64,000 bases of DNA from Tricholoma matsutake (lineage: Eukaryota; Basidiomycota; Agaricomycetes; Agaricales; Tricholomataceae). A program made the translations under genes and the position numbers. Positions 32,117-44,700 of the stretch are shown piece by piece. The stretch's first letter is position 1. The number at the start of each line of letters is the position of its first letter. The notes under the pieces are model-generated. The model did no database searches. It worked only from the letters and a program-made list of their open reading frames with translations, and was not told where the DNA came from. Location: the NCBI GenBank assembly GCA_026075535.2, contig AP026541.1:13020001-13084000 (forward strand), given 5' to 3'.

Positions 32117-32311
32117 CTACGCTACCTTGTTTCCCCCCTCTCCGGCTTCGACACCCTCTCCTCCAACTTCACCATGTTCCTCCTCCCTTGCCACCTCCTC
32201 CAATTCTCTCACCTCCTGCTCCATCTGTTCCTTCATTTGGTGTTCCCTCTGTTCATATTGAGCCTTCATGGCAGCCAATTTTTGTTGGGTGGAGGATGCT
32301 GGGAGAGACAT
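32117..32311 (-). pseudogene. Remnant of the antisense accessory gene (copy A)
   Basis: From the conserved ATG at 32311 it reads MSLPASSTQQKLAAMKAQYE and a Gln/Glu coiled coil, then jumps straight into the acidic tail GEVGGEG..GGNKVA and ends at TAG. Compared with copy B about 750 bp of the middle (basic tract, introns, cysteine cluster) are deleted. Confidence 0.6.
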
Positions 32312-32433
32312 AATGACTAGTGATGGGAGTTGGAAACAACAAGGAAAGTTTTTCAACCAAATACCACATTTGGAAATCCAACCAACTTCCTCATTTGGAC
32401 TTGAACCCTCACGTGCCTCGTAGGCTTGGCGCT

Positions 32434-32446
32434 AAGGGGGAAATAC
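32434..32446 (+). promoter_or_regulatory. Chromovirus A polypurine tract
   Basis: AAGGGGGAAATAC directly before the 3' LTR; identical in copy B (60510-60522). Confidence 0.8.
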
Positions 32447-33140
32447 TGTCACGATCCATTCCTCGTCTGCTCGGAACCTGCAACCTTCTGATCTTTTCCA
32501 CACTTCTAACCCGACTCCTTCCACCTTTGTTCTGGGCCCCTTGCACTGCCACACTGCTGTGCACCAGGCCGCCTTGTACAGCAATCACGGCTGCCATCCA
32601 AGGCTGCCATCTAGTTTTGCAAATTCAACTATGGATTCCTGTGTGGCCTCCACTAGGCAATTTATCTATGCAGTTGAGACACTGCCGCAGTTTCTGTTTC
32701 CGTTCCACTCTTATTCTGGACTTTAGTATTTAAGCTTAGTTAGTTTCACCTTGTATTCCTCAGTTTGTATATCAACATAGACTCGACTCTAACTTGTCAA
32801 TCCAAATCTCCTTTTACTCCTACCTCCGTTCCCTGAGAGTCTGAATTTAATTTTGACTCAACCTCTAGTCTCCCCTTGAAGTTCTAGTCTCATCTGAACT
32901 TAACCCAAGTCCTTCTGTACTCCCTCCTGCATTTACCCACAACTTTCCGCTTCCTCTTCTAAACCTTCATCTTGAAATTAGGACACCAGACGAGGTGAAG
33001 GGTGCAGCTTCTTATAAGCTGAAGCCAAGTCCTTTCTGTTACCCCTCCACCTAATCCGCTATGACCCGACAACCTCCTGCTTCCAACACCCGCTGGGTCT
33101 GACCGGATTCTGATGAGCCCTCTCGAATCAGTTCTTAACA
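32447..33140 (+). repeat. Chromovirus A 3' LTR (694 bp)
   Basis: Pairs with 26233-26926 and is followed by the duplication ATGAC. Confidence 0.95.
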
Positions 33141-33375
33141 ATGACTTCCGATGTTCTCATCAACACCAATGACTGCTGGTCATCATTTCAAACAGCAAAC
33201 AGACTGCATCCAAAGTGAAAATTTCAATGTAGGGAGGTTACAGCACAGTCTGAGCTCAAGACAAACTTATTTTGTTCACATTGAAGTATCCAGGTTTCAG
33301 TAGCCAACTGTGAACAACCTCATGCTCATTGTTGGCAACAATGAGGAAAATCATCAGTGGCATTCAGAATGTTTC

Positions 33376-33915
33376 TTACACAAGAGGCAGAGCAATATAT
33401 TACCCTGGAGAATATGTTGGGAATAATAGGGAAAAAAGACACTTTTTCCCTGGGGAAAAATAAAAGGAACCATCAGTAAAAAAATGTTGTTTTTCCCACC
33501 CTTTTCTCTTTGCTCTTGCTCAGCAAAAATAACTCATCCATTCCTGGGAGAAAATCAGGTGAAAATGGAGGGGAAATATATCTTTTTTTCCACATTTTCT
33601 CTATATCTGGTGAGAATAACATTTTTTCTCCTGACTTCCACAATTTTTTCACCTAGAAACAGATTAGTTATTTTTCCACAGAGAAAAAACTGGGAATATG
33701 TGGGGAAAATGACCTTTTTCCCCCTAATGTTCACAAGTTTTTCTCCTGGAAACAGATTAGTTGTTTTCCTGCAGCAACCAAAAGGACAAAGTGTGGGAAA
33801 ATAACATATTGTTACTGATGGTTCCTTTTATTTTTCCACAGTGAAAAAGTGTCTTTTTCTCCCGTTATTCCCAACATTTTTTCCAGGGTAATATATTGCT
33901 CTGCCTCTTGTGTAA
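33376..33915. mobile_element. Long-TIR MITE (540 bp)
   Basis: Inverted arms of about 125 bp: TTACACAAGAGGCAGAGCAA at the left and its inverse at the right. The interior holds two diverged copies, about 95 bp apart, of a CTAGAAACAGATTAGTTATTT-type unit and many TTTTTCTCC runs. No transposase and no certain target duplication. It lies inside the 26055-34058 element. Confidence 0.75.
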
Positions 33916-34088
33916 AAGTTGATCAAATTCGCACGAGGAGCGGCCCTGACCAGCCTGACCTGTTGCGGAGTGTCACATACTTAGTCAGTTGATGGTTACC
34001 TAACAGTAATATGTAATATGGATCAATGATATCATATTCTCTGTTCCCGAACGGACCTTTAATAAAGTTAAGTAAGGTTAACTACGAC

Positions 34089-36893
34089 ATGGCTGCCGCG
34101 GTGAGCCAGCTACCTGACATTCGCAATGAAATCGAGGCACTATTATCTTGGAACCCTCCTCGTCTAATTTCCATCGCTACCAAGAAAAAGCTATCCTCCA
34201 CTCGGCCACCTTCATTTTATGATAAACATTTTTCCAAGGACTTGGTTCTTCAGCGGGTAGAGCGTCTTCCATCCCTGGTCCCTGCTCTCGCCAACAATGT
34301 CGATACTGTTGGAGCAGACTATATACGCTGCACAGGGGAAGAGACAACACGTTCCTTACAACCTACCTGGGGTTTAGTTAGACTTACAGCTAGGGTTAGC
34401 AGAGGTAAGAACACTGTATTCCTACTACGGTACAGGTTCTCCTTATATACATAATATTAAGGATGTCACATGACTCAGGAATGTGTTTACCGCATGTATG
34501 CGCAGTAAGCGCAGTAACATGCATATGCTGCATGTATCGCCTCATGTATACATGTGTATGCTGCATGTATTGCCTCATGTATACAGCATGCATCAGGGAT
34601 TAATTTCAACAGATACAGCACTTCACGCCGCTTCAGCCACCCTTCCCCCTCCCAATGGTTTCATTACAGCCCAACGACGGACAGAGGATTTAGGGAATAT
34701 TGACGTGAGGGTGGGAGACAAGAAAGCAGTTGCCGACTTTTACAATCAAACCACTGCCAAATACTGCTCGCCCTTGGCTTCTATGCTCGCTTTGCACCCC
34801 ACCGCTTCATTTTCACAATGGACCAGTCTCTTGTTCTGGACGCAATCGGTTCGTTCCACGGGTTATGCGATTATACACGGGGTGCTTCGTTTCTTCGGAG
34901 AAAGTGGTATTCAGACGATAGAAGCGATACGAGCTAAGATTGTGAAGGAAATGGAGAGCGATAAACGTCGCATCTTTGAGAAGATGAGGAAGTCTGAATC
35001 GCCTTTGTCTACGTGGGAGATAAAGCGCCTCAGTGCAGGTTCCATAGAAGTAATGACCGCGGTTCCTAATCTAGGCAAGTTTTCTTGGACATTCTGCAAG
35101 GTTACAAATTGCCTCATGGAGCCTAAACATAAGAAAGCGATCGAGAGAGTCGCGCAGGTGGTGGTTGGACCTGACGCGAAGGCTCCCCTGCGGCGTATCC
35201 CTGTATGTTTATGCCCTTTGAATTGCGAAGAATAGTACTCATCATACTATAGGATAACTCTTCAGATAGTCACCTTGATCCAGGAACTCGCGACGAGGAA
35301 ATCGAGATGCAATCTCATGTTGAGACTTTCTCTCCGACCTTACGCATAACTAGGGCCGTCACTCGATCGGCTGCGGCGTCAGGTTCTTCAACGCTTCCTC
35401 AACCACCACCGAGTTCATTAGAACATGACTCCCTGACGAAGGACAAAGGCAAGAAACGCAAGCGGGAGGATGAAGATGACGGCAACGATGATGGCGATGA
35501 TGACGGCGACGATGACGGCGACGATGATGGCGACGATGATGACGATGACGACGACGAAGCTTACCATGATCAGCATGACATTACTGCGCAAAGTCTAGTG
35601 CAACAGGTGACGAGCAACACAATGTCTGTCAAAACAAGGCTGACATGCGACTCTGCAGGCGTGGACACAAGCCGTACGAGTCGATGGGACTATCATCATC
35701 CTTCACTCCGGCAACCACGAACTCGTGTGTGTCCGCCATCGAGGCTCTCAGACGCTTTACGTTTCGGACGTCATCGAACCGCCCACGTGCGTTAATCCTA
35801 GCTATGGGAAACTCCATGTGGGCATCTATATCGCCGCCATCCAAGACATGATGGACCGCCAGCAGCAGCAATTATCCAATGTAACCGACCCAGATCATTC
35901 TGGTGACGACGGGGGTGGTGATGATGACCAAAACGACCGAGGGGATAATCGGGGTTCTGGAAGTGGCCACAAGGGCAGCCGTGGACGTCGAGGTGGGCAC
36001 GGAAGGGGACAGGGTGGTGGATTTCAAGGCTCTGCAGAAAAGAAGGATCCTGCTGTTGATGAAATTGCAGCCGTCGAGGTATGTCGGCGTGGACCATGTC
36101 AACCTTCAGACGAACCTGACCAGCACCAGAAAGCAATACATGTGGCCAACAACCATAATATGGTCCTCCTCTACCTCCAATATGATGTATACGACTCCCC
36201 AATCCCTGCGTTGTTCCTTCGCGCTGCCCCTTCAATTACCGCACATACCAGATGTCCGACTCCTCCGTTATCTCCACGATCCATCCACACTTACGGACTA
36301 GAGGAATGTCTGACCGTTGTGCTTACGTCGGAAATCGGGCAGGGGGCAACAGGCACTGTCCACCGTGGCACACTTAAGCCAGGAACCTTGGATGGCGCTA
36401 TGCCACTGGACGTTGCCATCAAACTTGCTTTCGACGTTGAACAGCGAGCTGCCCTCAAGAGTGAATACGATATCTATTGCTGTTTAAGGTCAAAAGGAAT
36501 TCTTCGAGGTATCGCGACACCATTGGGGTTCTTTGACGACTCCGAAGGTGGTGCTTGTGCTCTTGTCATGCTTTATGCAGGTGTTCCACTCATCGCAGTG
36601 CCACGGCGCAATTTGTCGATCTCGGACTGGTAAGTTTCTTCACTAATCACTTGTTCAACTTACAATACTGATTGTCCATTGCAAATTAGCAAATCTGCGC
36701 TTTCGACATTAGAATCTATTCATCAAGCGGGGATACTCCATGGAGACATCCGTCGGGAGAATATTCTTATCAGTGACTCAGGAGTTACAATCATTGACTT
36801 CGGGCATTCGAAACAATGCCATGATCAAGGAGCCAAAGATGAAGAACTTGCATGCCTTCGTCATTTCCTTGGTTTGGCACGCAAAAATCACTA
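34089..36893 (+). pseudogene. Kinase-like domain gene split by a solo LTR
   Basis: Start ATG at 34089 (MAAAVSQLPD). Coding blocks: 34089-34306, (solo LTR), 34612 to about 35194-35202, 35266-35606, 35659-36078, 36124-36629, 36690-36893. Introns 35607-35658 (GTGACG, branch CTGAC, CAG), 36079-36123 (GTATGT..CCAG) and 36630-36689 (GTAAGT..TTAG) keep phase; the first (about 35195/35203-35265) is less certain. The C-terminal kinase fold shows IGQGATGTVHRG (Gly loop), DVAIKL (Lys), HGDIRRENIL (catalytic loop, HRD written HGD) and IIDFGHS. An Asp-rich tract made of 12-bp GACGATGATGGC repeats lies at 35474-35565. The family is common in Agaricomycetes; substrates unknown. Without the LTR the frame would be intact. 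Confidence 0.75.
34307..34611 (-). mobile_element. Solo copia LTR inside the kinase-like gene
   Basis: Same sequence and length (305 bp) as the 2935-3239 LTR, with exact target duplication GATAC (34302-34306, 34612-34616). It is the scar left by recombination between the LTRs of an inserted element. Reading into it from the gene meets a stop at 34452-34454. Confidence 0.96.
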
Positions 36894-37646
36894 GATAATG
36901 ATAAGATGAGAGTACTACTTTACCTACCAAATATTGACTTTACCACCCGCATTGTGATTGAACACTTTCTGATTTGTACTGGATTACCAGATGCAACACT
37001 CTTCCTTAGTTTTCTATAATTCACAAATGGTTTATTCTCCTTTGCATACTCTCTGAGCCACACATTAAAATGAACAGCACTGCTGTTTCTTCTATTCTTG
37101 GCAGCTCAACTGCTATGTCTACCCAAACCTTTTCTCCATGTGACTTCACAAGTTATTCTATTGACATTGGTGGCAATGGTCAGTTTCATTCTTTGTTTAT
37201 TTGCTATGAGTGTTCAGCTGAAATGGTTGTAGGTGTGGATCAGAAGGCAGCCCAAACAATGCTAGCCAGTCATTTGGGCCATATGTACATTTTCTTTATT
37301 AATGTAATAATTTTACTAATCTTTTCAGTTTGTTGTGTTATGATAACAATGCCTACCACACCTGTGACAGACCCAATGCCACTTGTGCTAGCAGGCCGCT
37401 GCTTCGCCCGGCATGTCTGAGTCCTGTTTAGTGTTGCCAATGGCATGGCTCACACCGGAGGCATTGGCCAGCTCATGTCTTCGGCAGATCATCTAGCAAT
37501 GATGTATCACTGATCTGGATTCTGAAAGGTTTCGAGACAACTGACGTAAGCCGCTGCCCAAAAAAGGTGGCAGTCGACTTTATACTACAGGTTAGTCTGC
37601 TTTCTGACGCGTGGGGCTTAACGGTAGGTCGTTTTCAGTCGGAGCT
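36894..37646. other. No secure gene
   Basis: Follows the kinase-like gene. The plus-strand frame 37070-37420 includes a hydrophobic stretch (IFFINVIILLIFSVCCV) but no recognised domain or conserved start. It is noted only as a possible remnant. Confidence 0.35.
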
Positions 37647-38297
37647 TTAATACCCCATAGCCATTAGAAACCAGTAAGTAACATCTTGGTATGGTGTCCG
37701 AAAGTCCACACCCCACTCGTCAACAAGATGGACCTCATCCACAGTGAATTGCCCTAACCGTGCACGAACATTGGTCGAGGATAAAGCTGTTGTATTGAGA
37801 AGTTTGCATTGTCTCTGGGCCAATGAGAATGACGTGATGCCGGCCCGTTCTGGCTTCCTCCCAAAGATCACGTACTGGCATCCTAAGTTTGGCTGCGGCT
37901 AATGTTTCAGAGTTGATTGCAAGCGCAGGTATACCTCTTTTCTCGAGATTAGCAACCTTGGGAGGTAGTCATTCAGCGGTGATTTAATGTAAGGTGTCAT
38001 AGAGAGACGTACCATGTCACTTTCAAGAAAGTTGGTAGGAGACACGACCAATGTTATTGTTCCTTCGTGCACCAGGACAGGCATGTATATTAATGCTGAT
38101 TTTCCATCGCCTGTCACGCTGATACAAAAGATGTCACATCCATTGAGTATTTTTGCAGTGCATTCCAGTTGGTATGCATCAGGCTCGAAGTTAATTGATG
38201 GCTGGACTCGTGCCCGTATCAATTGCAGTCCAGGCAGTGATGACCATGCCTTTTCAGGGCGGCACGACCAATCAAAGGGACGTGCTACTGGTGACAT
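37647..38297 (-). pseudogene. RecQ-like DEAD/DEAH helicase fragment
   Basis: Reads FEPDAYQLECTAKILNGCDI, Walker A SVTGDGKSALIYMP, LVVSPTNFLESDM, then in a shifted frame VANLEKRGIPALAINSETLA and, after another shift, FTVDEVHLVDEWGVDFRTPY (Walker B DEVH). That is the order in RecQ-type helicases. At least two frameshifts and the loss of everything after motif II make it a remnant. Such helicase pieces are frequent in Agaricomycete repeats. Confidence 0.78.
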
Positions 38298-38693
38298 CCC
38301 ACATGAGGATATGGCAAGGTGTTTGGGTTCTCAAAAATGTTAAGGCCCCATGCCTCTCACATATGGGATCTGAGATCCTGTTAGAAGTAGATCACCCAAC
38401 TAATTTCTAAATTTCAATGGTCCCTGGCTAAGACATCTCCGCCTGCTACAATCTTTGATCCTCAATCACTAGTGAAAATTTGATCATGAGCAATGCGCAT
38501 GACTGCTGCTGTGGTGCACTTACTGTCTACGAGTGCAGTTTTTGGTCAAGTTACTATCCGAAACTCAGAAGACAATGTCACAGTGGCAAAGTATGACAAT
38601 ATGAAGGTAAAAACTAGCAGAGTGGTTGTTGTTAGAAAGGATCCATCATTAATGAGCTGCTAATATGAATATGCAGTTGCAGGGGTAGGTTGT
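38298..38693. other. No gene seen
   Basis: Sequence between the helicase remnant and element C without coding or repeat structure that I can support. Confidence 0.5.
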
Positions 38694-39034
38694 TGTAAGG
38701 ATAGCGTGATCCGGGTGATGCATGCTCCCGTATTTTCCTTATCATCTATCTGTTCCATTATTTCATTTATTTCGTCTCTATGGTTTCTTTCCTTTTCTTT
38801 TACCCTATCTCTTCTCATACGATGACTTATCTGTATTTCCAATTCCCTGCTGCTTACTACTTGACAACGAGCTGGACTCTTTATTATTTAGATACCCAAC
38901 AAGCCCAAATTCTTACTTATATAAACAAACAGTTTTGTAACTAGTAGAAGAGAATTCAGAGCCCATTAAACTGTCTATCGAGTGACATTAGAACTTAGTG
39001 TGCTAGAACCGTGATTCGTCACACTTATATCACA
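38694..39034 (+). repeat. Element C 5' LTR (341 bp)
   Basis: Differs from the 3' copy by a 3-bp insertion (TTATTATTTAG vs TTATTTAG) and scattered transitions. Confidence 0.95.
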
Positions 39035-39192
39035 TATTTTTGACAGTCTACTCGCTCAAACTTTACTACTACCAAACTTCGACTTGCTTCGCATCTGGAT
39101 CTCTTAGTCTGATCAACTGAGGCTCTTACTGCTAGGTGACACCTTTGCAACAACTATTCTACAATTCACCTATATTGAAACACTTCATCATC

Positions 39193-41778
39193 ATGTCTGA
39201 GACTTGTTACCCACTTCGTAACCGTCTGGCCTGTGAATATGTGGCTGCACCAACTCCAGGTGAGATACTATCTAGATCCGCCAGTACGACTAACCTTGAG
39301 TCGGTGGGAGTGGCCCCTTTGCCCCTCACTTTGACGTCTGGCCCAGCTGTGGAGGAGGCAGCTACAGCGCGTAACGAGCAGAATTTTCCTATTGACCAAG
39401 TTGTTAGCCCTTGCTTGTATAGTGATGTGGTTGCGACTAGACCATCCTCTGCTGCTAGTCGGCATGATGATACCCAGCTAGATGCAGGTATTTCGGAGAT
39501 CTGTTTGGCTCCAATTACACCTTATCTTGAAAGCTTCTTGTCTCAGGTAGACCATGCTTTCAATGACGATTTGAACTTGTACTCTTCCACTCGAGTACTG
39601 ACTGAAGATTCTCCTGACGAGGAGACTAACAGAAATGAACCTTGGACTTTAGTTGAGTCCAAGCGAGCCCGAAGACATCATAATTCTGACACTGGAACTA
39701 CTAAGTTTTCGAGAGGAAACAGTTTGACATCTGAACAAGAAATTACAGTTAAGACTGCTGAACAGAATTTGACCACTGAAGAATGAGAATGAATTGATCA
39801 TCATTATGAGAAAGTGCACTTCGATAACAATAGAGATGAATCTTCGAGGGATGAGGGACCCTTGAAAGGAAAAGGTATTGACCCTGAAAATTGGGGAACC
39901 TTGAGATTTGAACCATCCGAATTGGATGTGAATGCCCAAAAAAAGGCGATAAAGACTTGGAATGAAATCCGAGACCAGGACCGACATAAGGAATCTAAAG
40001 AGAAGGCTCCTCATCAGAAAGATTCCAATCATAAAGCTCGAGTTGAGAGTGTAACGGATGAAGGCGCACTGAAAGCGAGTGCCCCTGCTGCAGCTAAACA
40101 GAATCCCTCTGAAACCAAGTTCACACCAATGTCAGATGCTTTGCTGAGTCGAATAGTGAACACCGTAAAGGGTCATCGACGACCAAACGTTTGTCAGGAA
40201 TGACAAAGCTCAGATACACGGCCTTTATCTCAAATTGCCCCTGGAAGTTTTCTAGGTCGAGCTATGAGCCATATTGAAGAAAATGAACACTTACCTTCAG
40301 ACCCGTCTGATAGTTCATCCAGCTCCTCTAAGTCTACAAGTTCCTCTGACCCTGAGAGTGGAACTAATGGAGAAGGAAGAAGTTGTCAAACACAATCTCG
40401 ATCAACTCGATCGAGGCCATCAAAACTGAGACACAAAACATTGTTAAAGCTGCTCGCACCATTGGATTATGATGGCGTGGCTGATGCTCACAGTTACCAC
40501 CGATTCGTGACCGAGGGAACTGACTATGTCATTTTGGGTTGAGTTCAAAAATGACGAAGAGTTTTTGTACTCTCCTATTATTTGAAGGGCAAAGCTTACA
40601 ATTTCTACACTCAGAAGGTAGCCATGAATGCTTATGATTGGAGTTTGAAACAGTTTTTTGAGGAGTTATTTAATTACTGTTTCCCTATCAATTACTGTAT
40701 GAAGCAAAGAGAAAGACTCCGTAAATGTTTCCAGAATTCAAAGACTGTATCAGAATTCATCTATGAGCTAGAAGAGATAATCAACATGATTGGACTAGTA
40801 GATGAAAGAGAAAGAGTTGTACGCCTATGGGATGGCTTTCGACCTGTGATCCAGAAAGGACTCTGGCGTGATGGGTACAACCCTGAAGTATCATCGTGGG
40901 ATGAAATAAAGCATGCTGCACAGGTTATCGAATTGTCGGAAGAAGTATCTGATAGGCGGGAGCATCATGTTACATTTGACACCAATGGTAGCAATTCCGT
41001 ACCCAGCTTCCCTAGGAACAGACAGAATGAGACAACTCCCTCTGAGAATAATAGCAATAGGACTGGTAAACACTCACAGAACAATCATCGATGTGAGGAG
41101 CACCAGAAAACTTATCGAAACGATAACCCTTGTGACAACTCCCAAGGGAATTATCGTCCCAATAATAACACTGGTAACTCCAACCCAAACCGGGGGAACC
41201 AGAATAGCACGCTTCACCAAGAAAGCCGCCCAAGGCCTCAATTAAGTGCTAAGGAGCAAAATGAGTATCTCACTGCTGGAAAATGCTTCAATTGTGGAGA
41301 AACAGGACACATTGGCCAGAACTGTCCACGTGGAGGTTCAGTGACTTCGAATAAACCCAATAGACCCCCTGGTATCGCTTTGCACAATGTTGAGGTTAAT
41401 TTTGATAGGTTCAATAATGTTGGAGGATTAACCAAAATGACAGAAATTCCTGTCGCAAGCATTGGGATCAGTCCTGAGCCGCAGAATGAATTTGAGGAAT
41501 GTACTACACCTTTGACAATGAGTGATCTGATTGCTTTACATGTGATGGCTGTGCTGGAGCATATGCGGCCCTATCCTTTCGATAAATCACCAATTGAGGA
41601 TAGCCAGTTCTTAGTGTACCAATTTGAAGAGGATCGATATGTGATTATGGATCAGGAACTTTGTGATGATGAATACATTAGCAGTGAACTACTCATGCAA
41701 GGAAGCTTTAACTTGCCTGAGTGGTATGCGGCTCAATGCGCCAAGCGAAACAATGGGAACTTATGCACTAATAATTGA
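39193..41778 (+). pseudogene. Element C Gag
   Basis: From MSETCYPLRNRLACEY at 39193. One frame throughout, interrupted by TGA near 39784, 39790, 40201, 40540 and 40552. An acidic Ser-rich region (near 40300) precedes the capsid domain (KGKAYNFYTQKVAMNAYDW, FFEELFNYCFP, RLRKCFQNSKTVSEFIYELE). An Asn/Gln-rich linker follows, then the zinc knuckle CFNCGETGHIGQNC (41287-41328). The downstream part 41794-42030 (ELSRLISQGIDLYPRYP) stays in the same frame, linking Gag to Pol. Confidence 0.88.
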
Positions 41779-44700
41779 TGGGCATGGGGCCCATTGATGG
41801 GAGATGTTGTCCAGTGGGAATTGAGTCGACTGATCTCTCAGGGTATTGATTTGTATCCTAGGTATCCAGATGAACCCGCCGAGAGGTGGGAAGTTGTGAG
41901 TGTAGGCTTTGGCTATACCGTCACAGATATGGCTGTAGGAATGACAGTCTCTGTGCCAAATGAGTTAATATTTAAATCAACTGACCTGATAACATGGTTT
42001 GTGAATCGCTTATGGGAGGAGCACAAAGTATGAACCAAACAAAAACACTCTGGAGATGAAGAGTCAGATACAGGAAATAATAATGAACCATCGGATCATG
42101 GTGATGGTTTTGGAGATGACAGTAATTTCGACTTGGATTTACTCACAGAAGTTGATTCGCTTGATGAACTTAGAGATTACAAAAAATGTAAAACGAGATG
42201 TGAAGATGTGAATCATTGGCTAAATGAGGTGGCAATTGCTGATAACCAATTGTTAGCTTTACATGTAAGTGGTGTACAAGTTCCACGAGGTACGTACACC
42301 AGACTCCAACGAAATGTGGCAACCCTGAAAGACTTCGCGTGCTTGGTTCCTAAACCAATCGTGATTGTGGTGCAGATTAATGGCCATCCAGCCCGAGCAT
42401 TGCTGGATTCCGGATCACTGGGAGATTTTATGTCTACAGCATTGGCTGATCAACTAAAAGTAAAAAAGGTAGAACTTCGAAAACCCTTACCACTGCAATT
42501 GGCTGTCCAAGGATCTCGCTCCAAAGTTAATTGGGGTACTACTGTAAATTTCAAATATCAGTCAATTAACGAAGAACGGCATTTTGATATAGCAAACTTA
42601 TCTAGCTATGACATTATACTAGGGACACCGTGGTTGTACGCACATCATATGACAATGGGTATTAACCCAGCATGCATGATTGTTGGTAGCAACGAGGCAT
42701 TACTGCTTAAGGGTGACACTGTAACAAAAATATCTTCGCGTGCTATGGAGGTTGCTGAGGAAGATCTTCAATGGGCTAGAGATGAATTGATTGAGTATGC
42801 CCGTCCACTGTGCAAAGAAATGGTAGAGACAGGCTTACCGCCATTGTGAGCCATCAATCATGAAATCCCATTGATTGACGTTGGGAAGGTTTACCCTTGG
42901 CGACCGTCTCAGTGTCCAGAAATGTTCTGACCTCAATGGACGGTGAAAAAGAATGCTTACCTGGCATCAGGGCATTGGAAAGTTACTAGTGCCCAAAACA
43001 TGGTGCCAATGTTGCTGATTCCTAAACCTGGTGCTAAAACCAGTGAAATCCCACAGTTACGAACGGTTGTAGACTTACGTTCACAAAATGCAAATACATT
43101 AAAGATGACTTCACCATTACCAGATATTGATGGTATGCTTCGGCGCATTGCAGGTGCTAAGTATAAATCATCGTTAGATTTAAAGGATGCATATGAGCAG
43201 ATCTGGATTATACCTGAACATGTTGAGCGATCTGGGGTAATGACACCTGATGGGAATATGGTAAGCTTGGTCATTCAGCAAGGGGACTGCAACACACCTG
43301 CTACATACCAGGCCATGATGAACCATATCTTCTGTGTACATAGGTCGGTTTCTGGATGTTTATCTTGACAATATTGTGGTATATTCGAATTTGCTAGAGG
43401 AACATTTAAAACATGTCAGGATTGTAATTGATGTTTTACGAGAGGAAAAACTTTACCTAAGTTTAAAGAAACTTCACTTTTTGGCTGATGAACTTTGCCT
43501 GCTGGGGCATATAGTTGGACATGAGGGAATTCAAATGGATCTGGCCAAGGTTGATTCTGTCATAGCATGGAAGACACCTACGAATCGAGACCTTCTCTGA
43601 GGTTTCCTGGGAGCTGTAGGCTATCTGGCTGATGACCTTGCAGTGGTTTGTATCCCTATGGCTGTGTTGCATGGCTTGATGGGGGATACTGTACCTTACC
43701 ATTGGGAGTACACACATCAGCATGCATTCGAAGATATCAAAGAGATCGTTGATAGTGGGCAGAACCATCATCGAGTGCCAATCCAATACCATGCAGATGC
43801 CGAACCTGTTTATCTAATTATGGATGGTTGTGCAACAGGTATTGCTGGTGTTGTGGGCCAAGGTGCTGAGTGGAAGAAAGTGAGAGTAGCCGCATTCTAC
43901 TCTGCTAAGTTGAATTCAGCACAACAAAACTATCCTGTGCATGAGATAGAGATGTTAGCAGGCATTGAAACGATGCTTCGACACCGTGATATACTTCAGG
44001 GTGTGAAGTTTAAGTGGATCACTGACCATAAGGGATTAATTCACCTCCTCGGGCAGAAGGATCTTTCCGGGCGACAGGCACAATGGATGGAAAAAATTAG
44101 TGAATTCATTTTTGAGGTTGTATACATACCGGGCGAAGAGAATGTATTAGCTGATGCATTATTGCATATGTATTCTAATGACACACCTGGGACAGTACGT
44201 GCTAGGTCAGAATACACTTATCATGATGTAGTTGATAATGATGTATTGCTGGTACACAGTATCTCGATGCCTGTATTGACGGGCACTGAGGCTGTGTCCA
44301 ATACTTGGAAATGGCAAATCACAGCTGTTATGAATGGGGATTGTGCTGATTTTGTTGCCATGCCTGTCCAACAAAAGGAGGGCGGGAATGGGGACAAAAA
44401 CATGAACAAAAACACGAAACTCACAATGGGAACTGATAAAACCAGACTCACTATCAAAATTCCTGCAAGCAAACCTGCGATAACAAAGAATAGAGAGGAA
44501 TCTCTGGACCAGAAAGAATGACTTACAATTAGGATACCTGCACGGAAGCCCAAACCTTCTGTGGAACATGCCACAGAACACACCACAGAGATGGTACCTG
44601 CTTCTGATCTAGCTGTCATACAACTGATGACGATCAATCACTGATTAGTGTTGTAGCTGGAGGGCACAAGGGATTCAACTTACCAAACATCTTGAGGAAT

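Larger units (their letters stand above)
26233..33140 (+). mobile_element. Chromovirus A (Ty3, chromodomain) with antisense ORF remnant
   Basis: LTRs of equal length (694 bp) at 26233-26926 and 32447-33140, starting TGTCAC and ending TTAACA, with exact duplication ATGAC (26228-26232, 33141-33145). Gag, then Pol in the -1 frame, ends with a chromodomain. A purine tract precedes the 3' LTR. Between Pol and that tract a short minus-strand frame is the deleted remnant of the antisense gene seen in copy B. Gag and Pol are broken mostly by TGA, plus a few 1-bp shifts. LTR differences appear to be mainly transitions. Confidence 0.96.
26055..34058. mobile_element. PIF/Harbinger-like element containing chromovirus A and a MITE
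   Basis: Ends GGGTCTGTTCAGGAACAGAATATG (26055 on) and, inverted, AGGTCCGTTCGGGAACAGAGAATATG (to 34058); TTA flanks both ends (26052-26054, 34059-34061), which with the GGNCYGTTYGG-type end fits PIF/Harbinger. After removing element A and the 33376-33915 MITE only about 550 bp remain, without a transposase, so the original was itself a MITE-sized element. Its right end lies 28 bp before the start of the kinase-like gene. Confidence 0.7.

Noticed and set aside
32099..32320. Plus-strand frames over the antisense region of A
   Set aside because: Low-complexity reverse of the coiled-coil coding sequence; not kept in the same form in B.
35474..35565. Asp-rich tract as a separate microsatellite feature of interest
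   Set aside because: It is a 12-bp coding repeat within the kinase-like gene; acidic tracts of this kind are common and need no special explanation.
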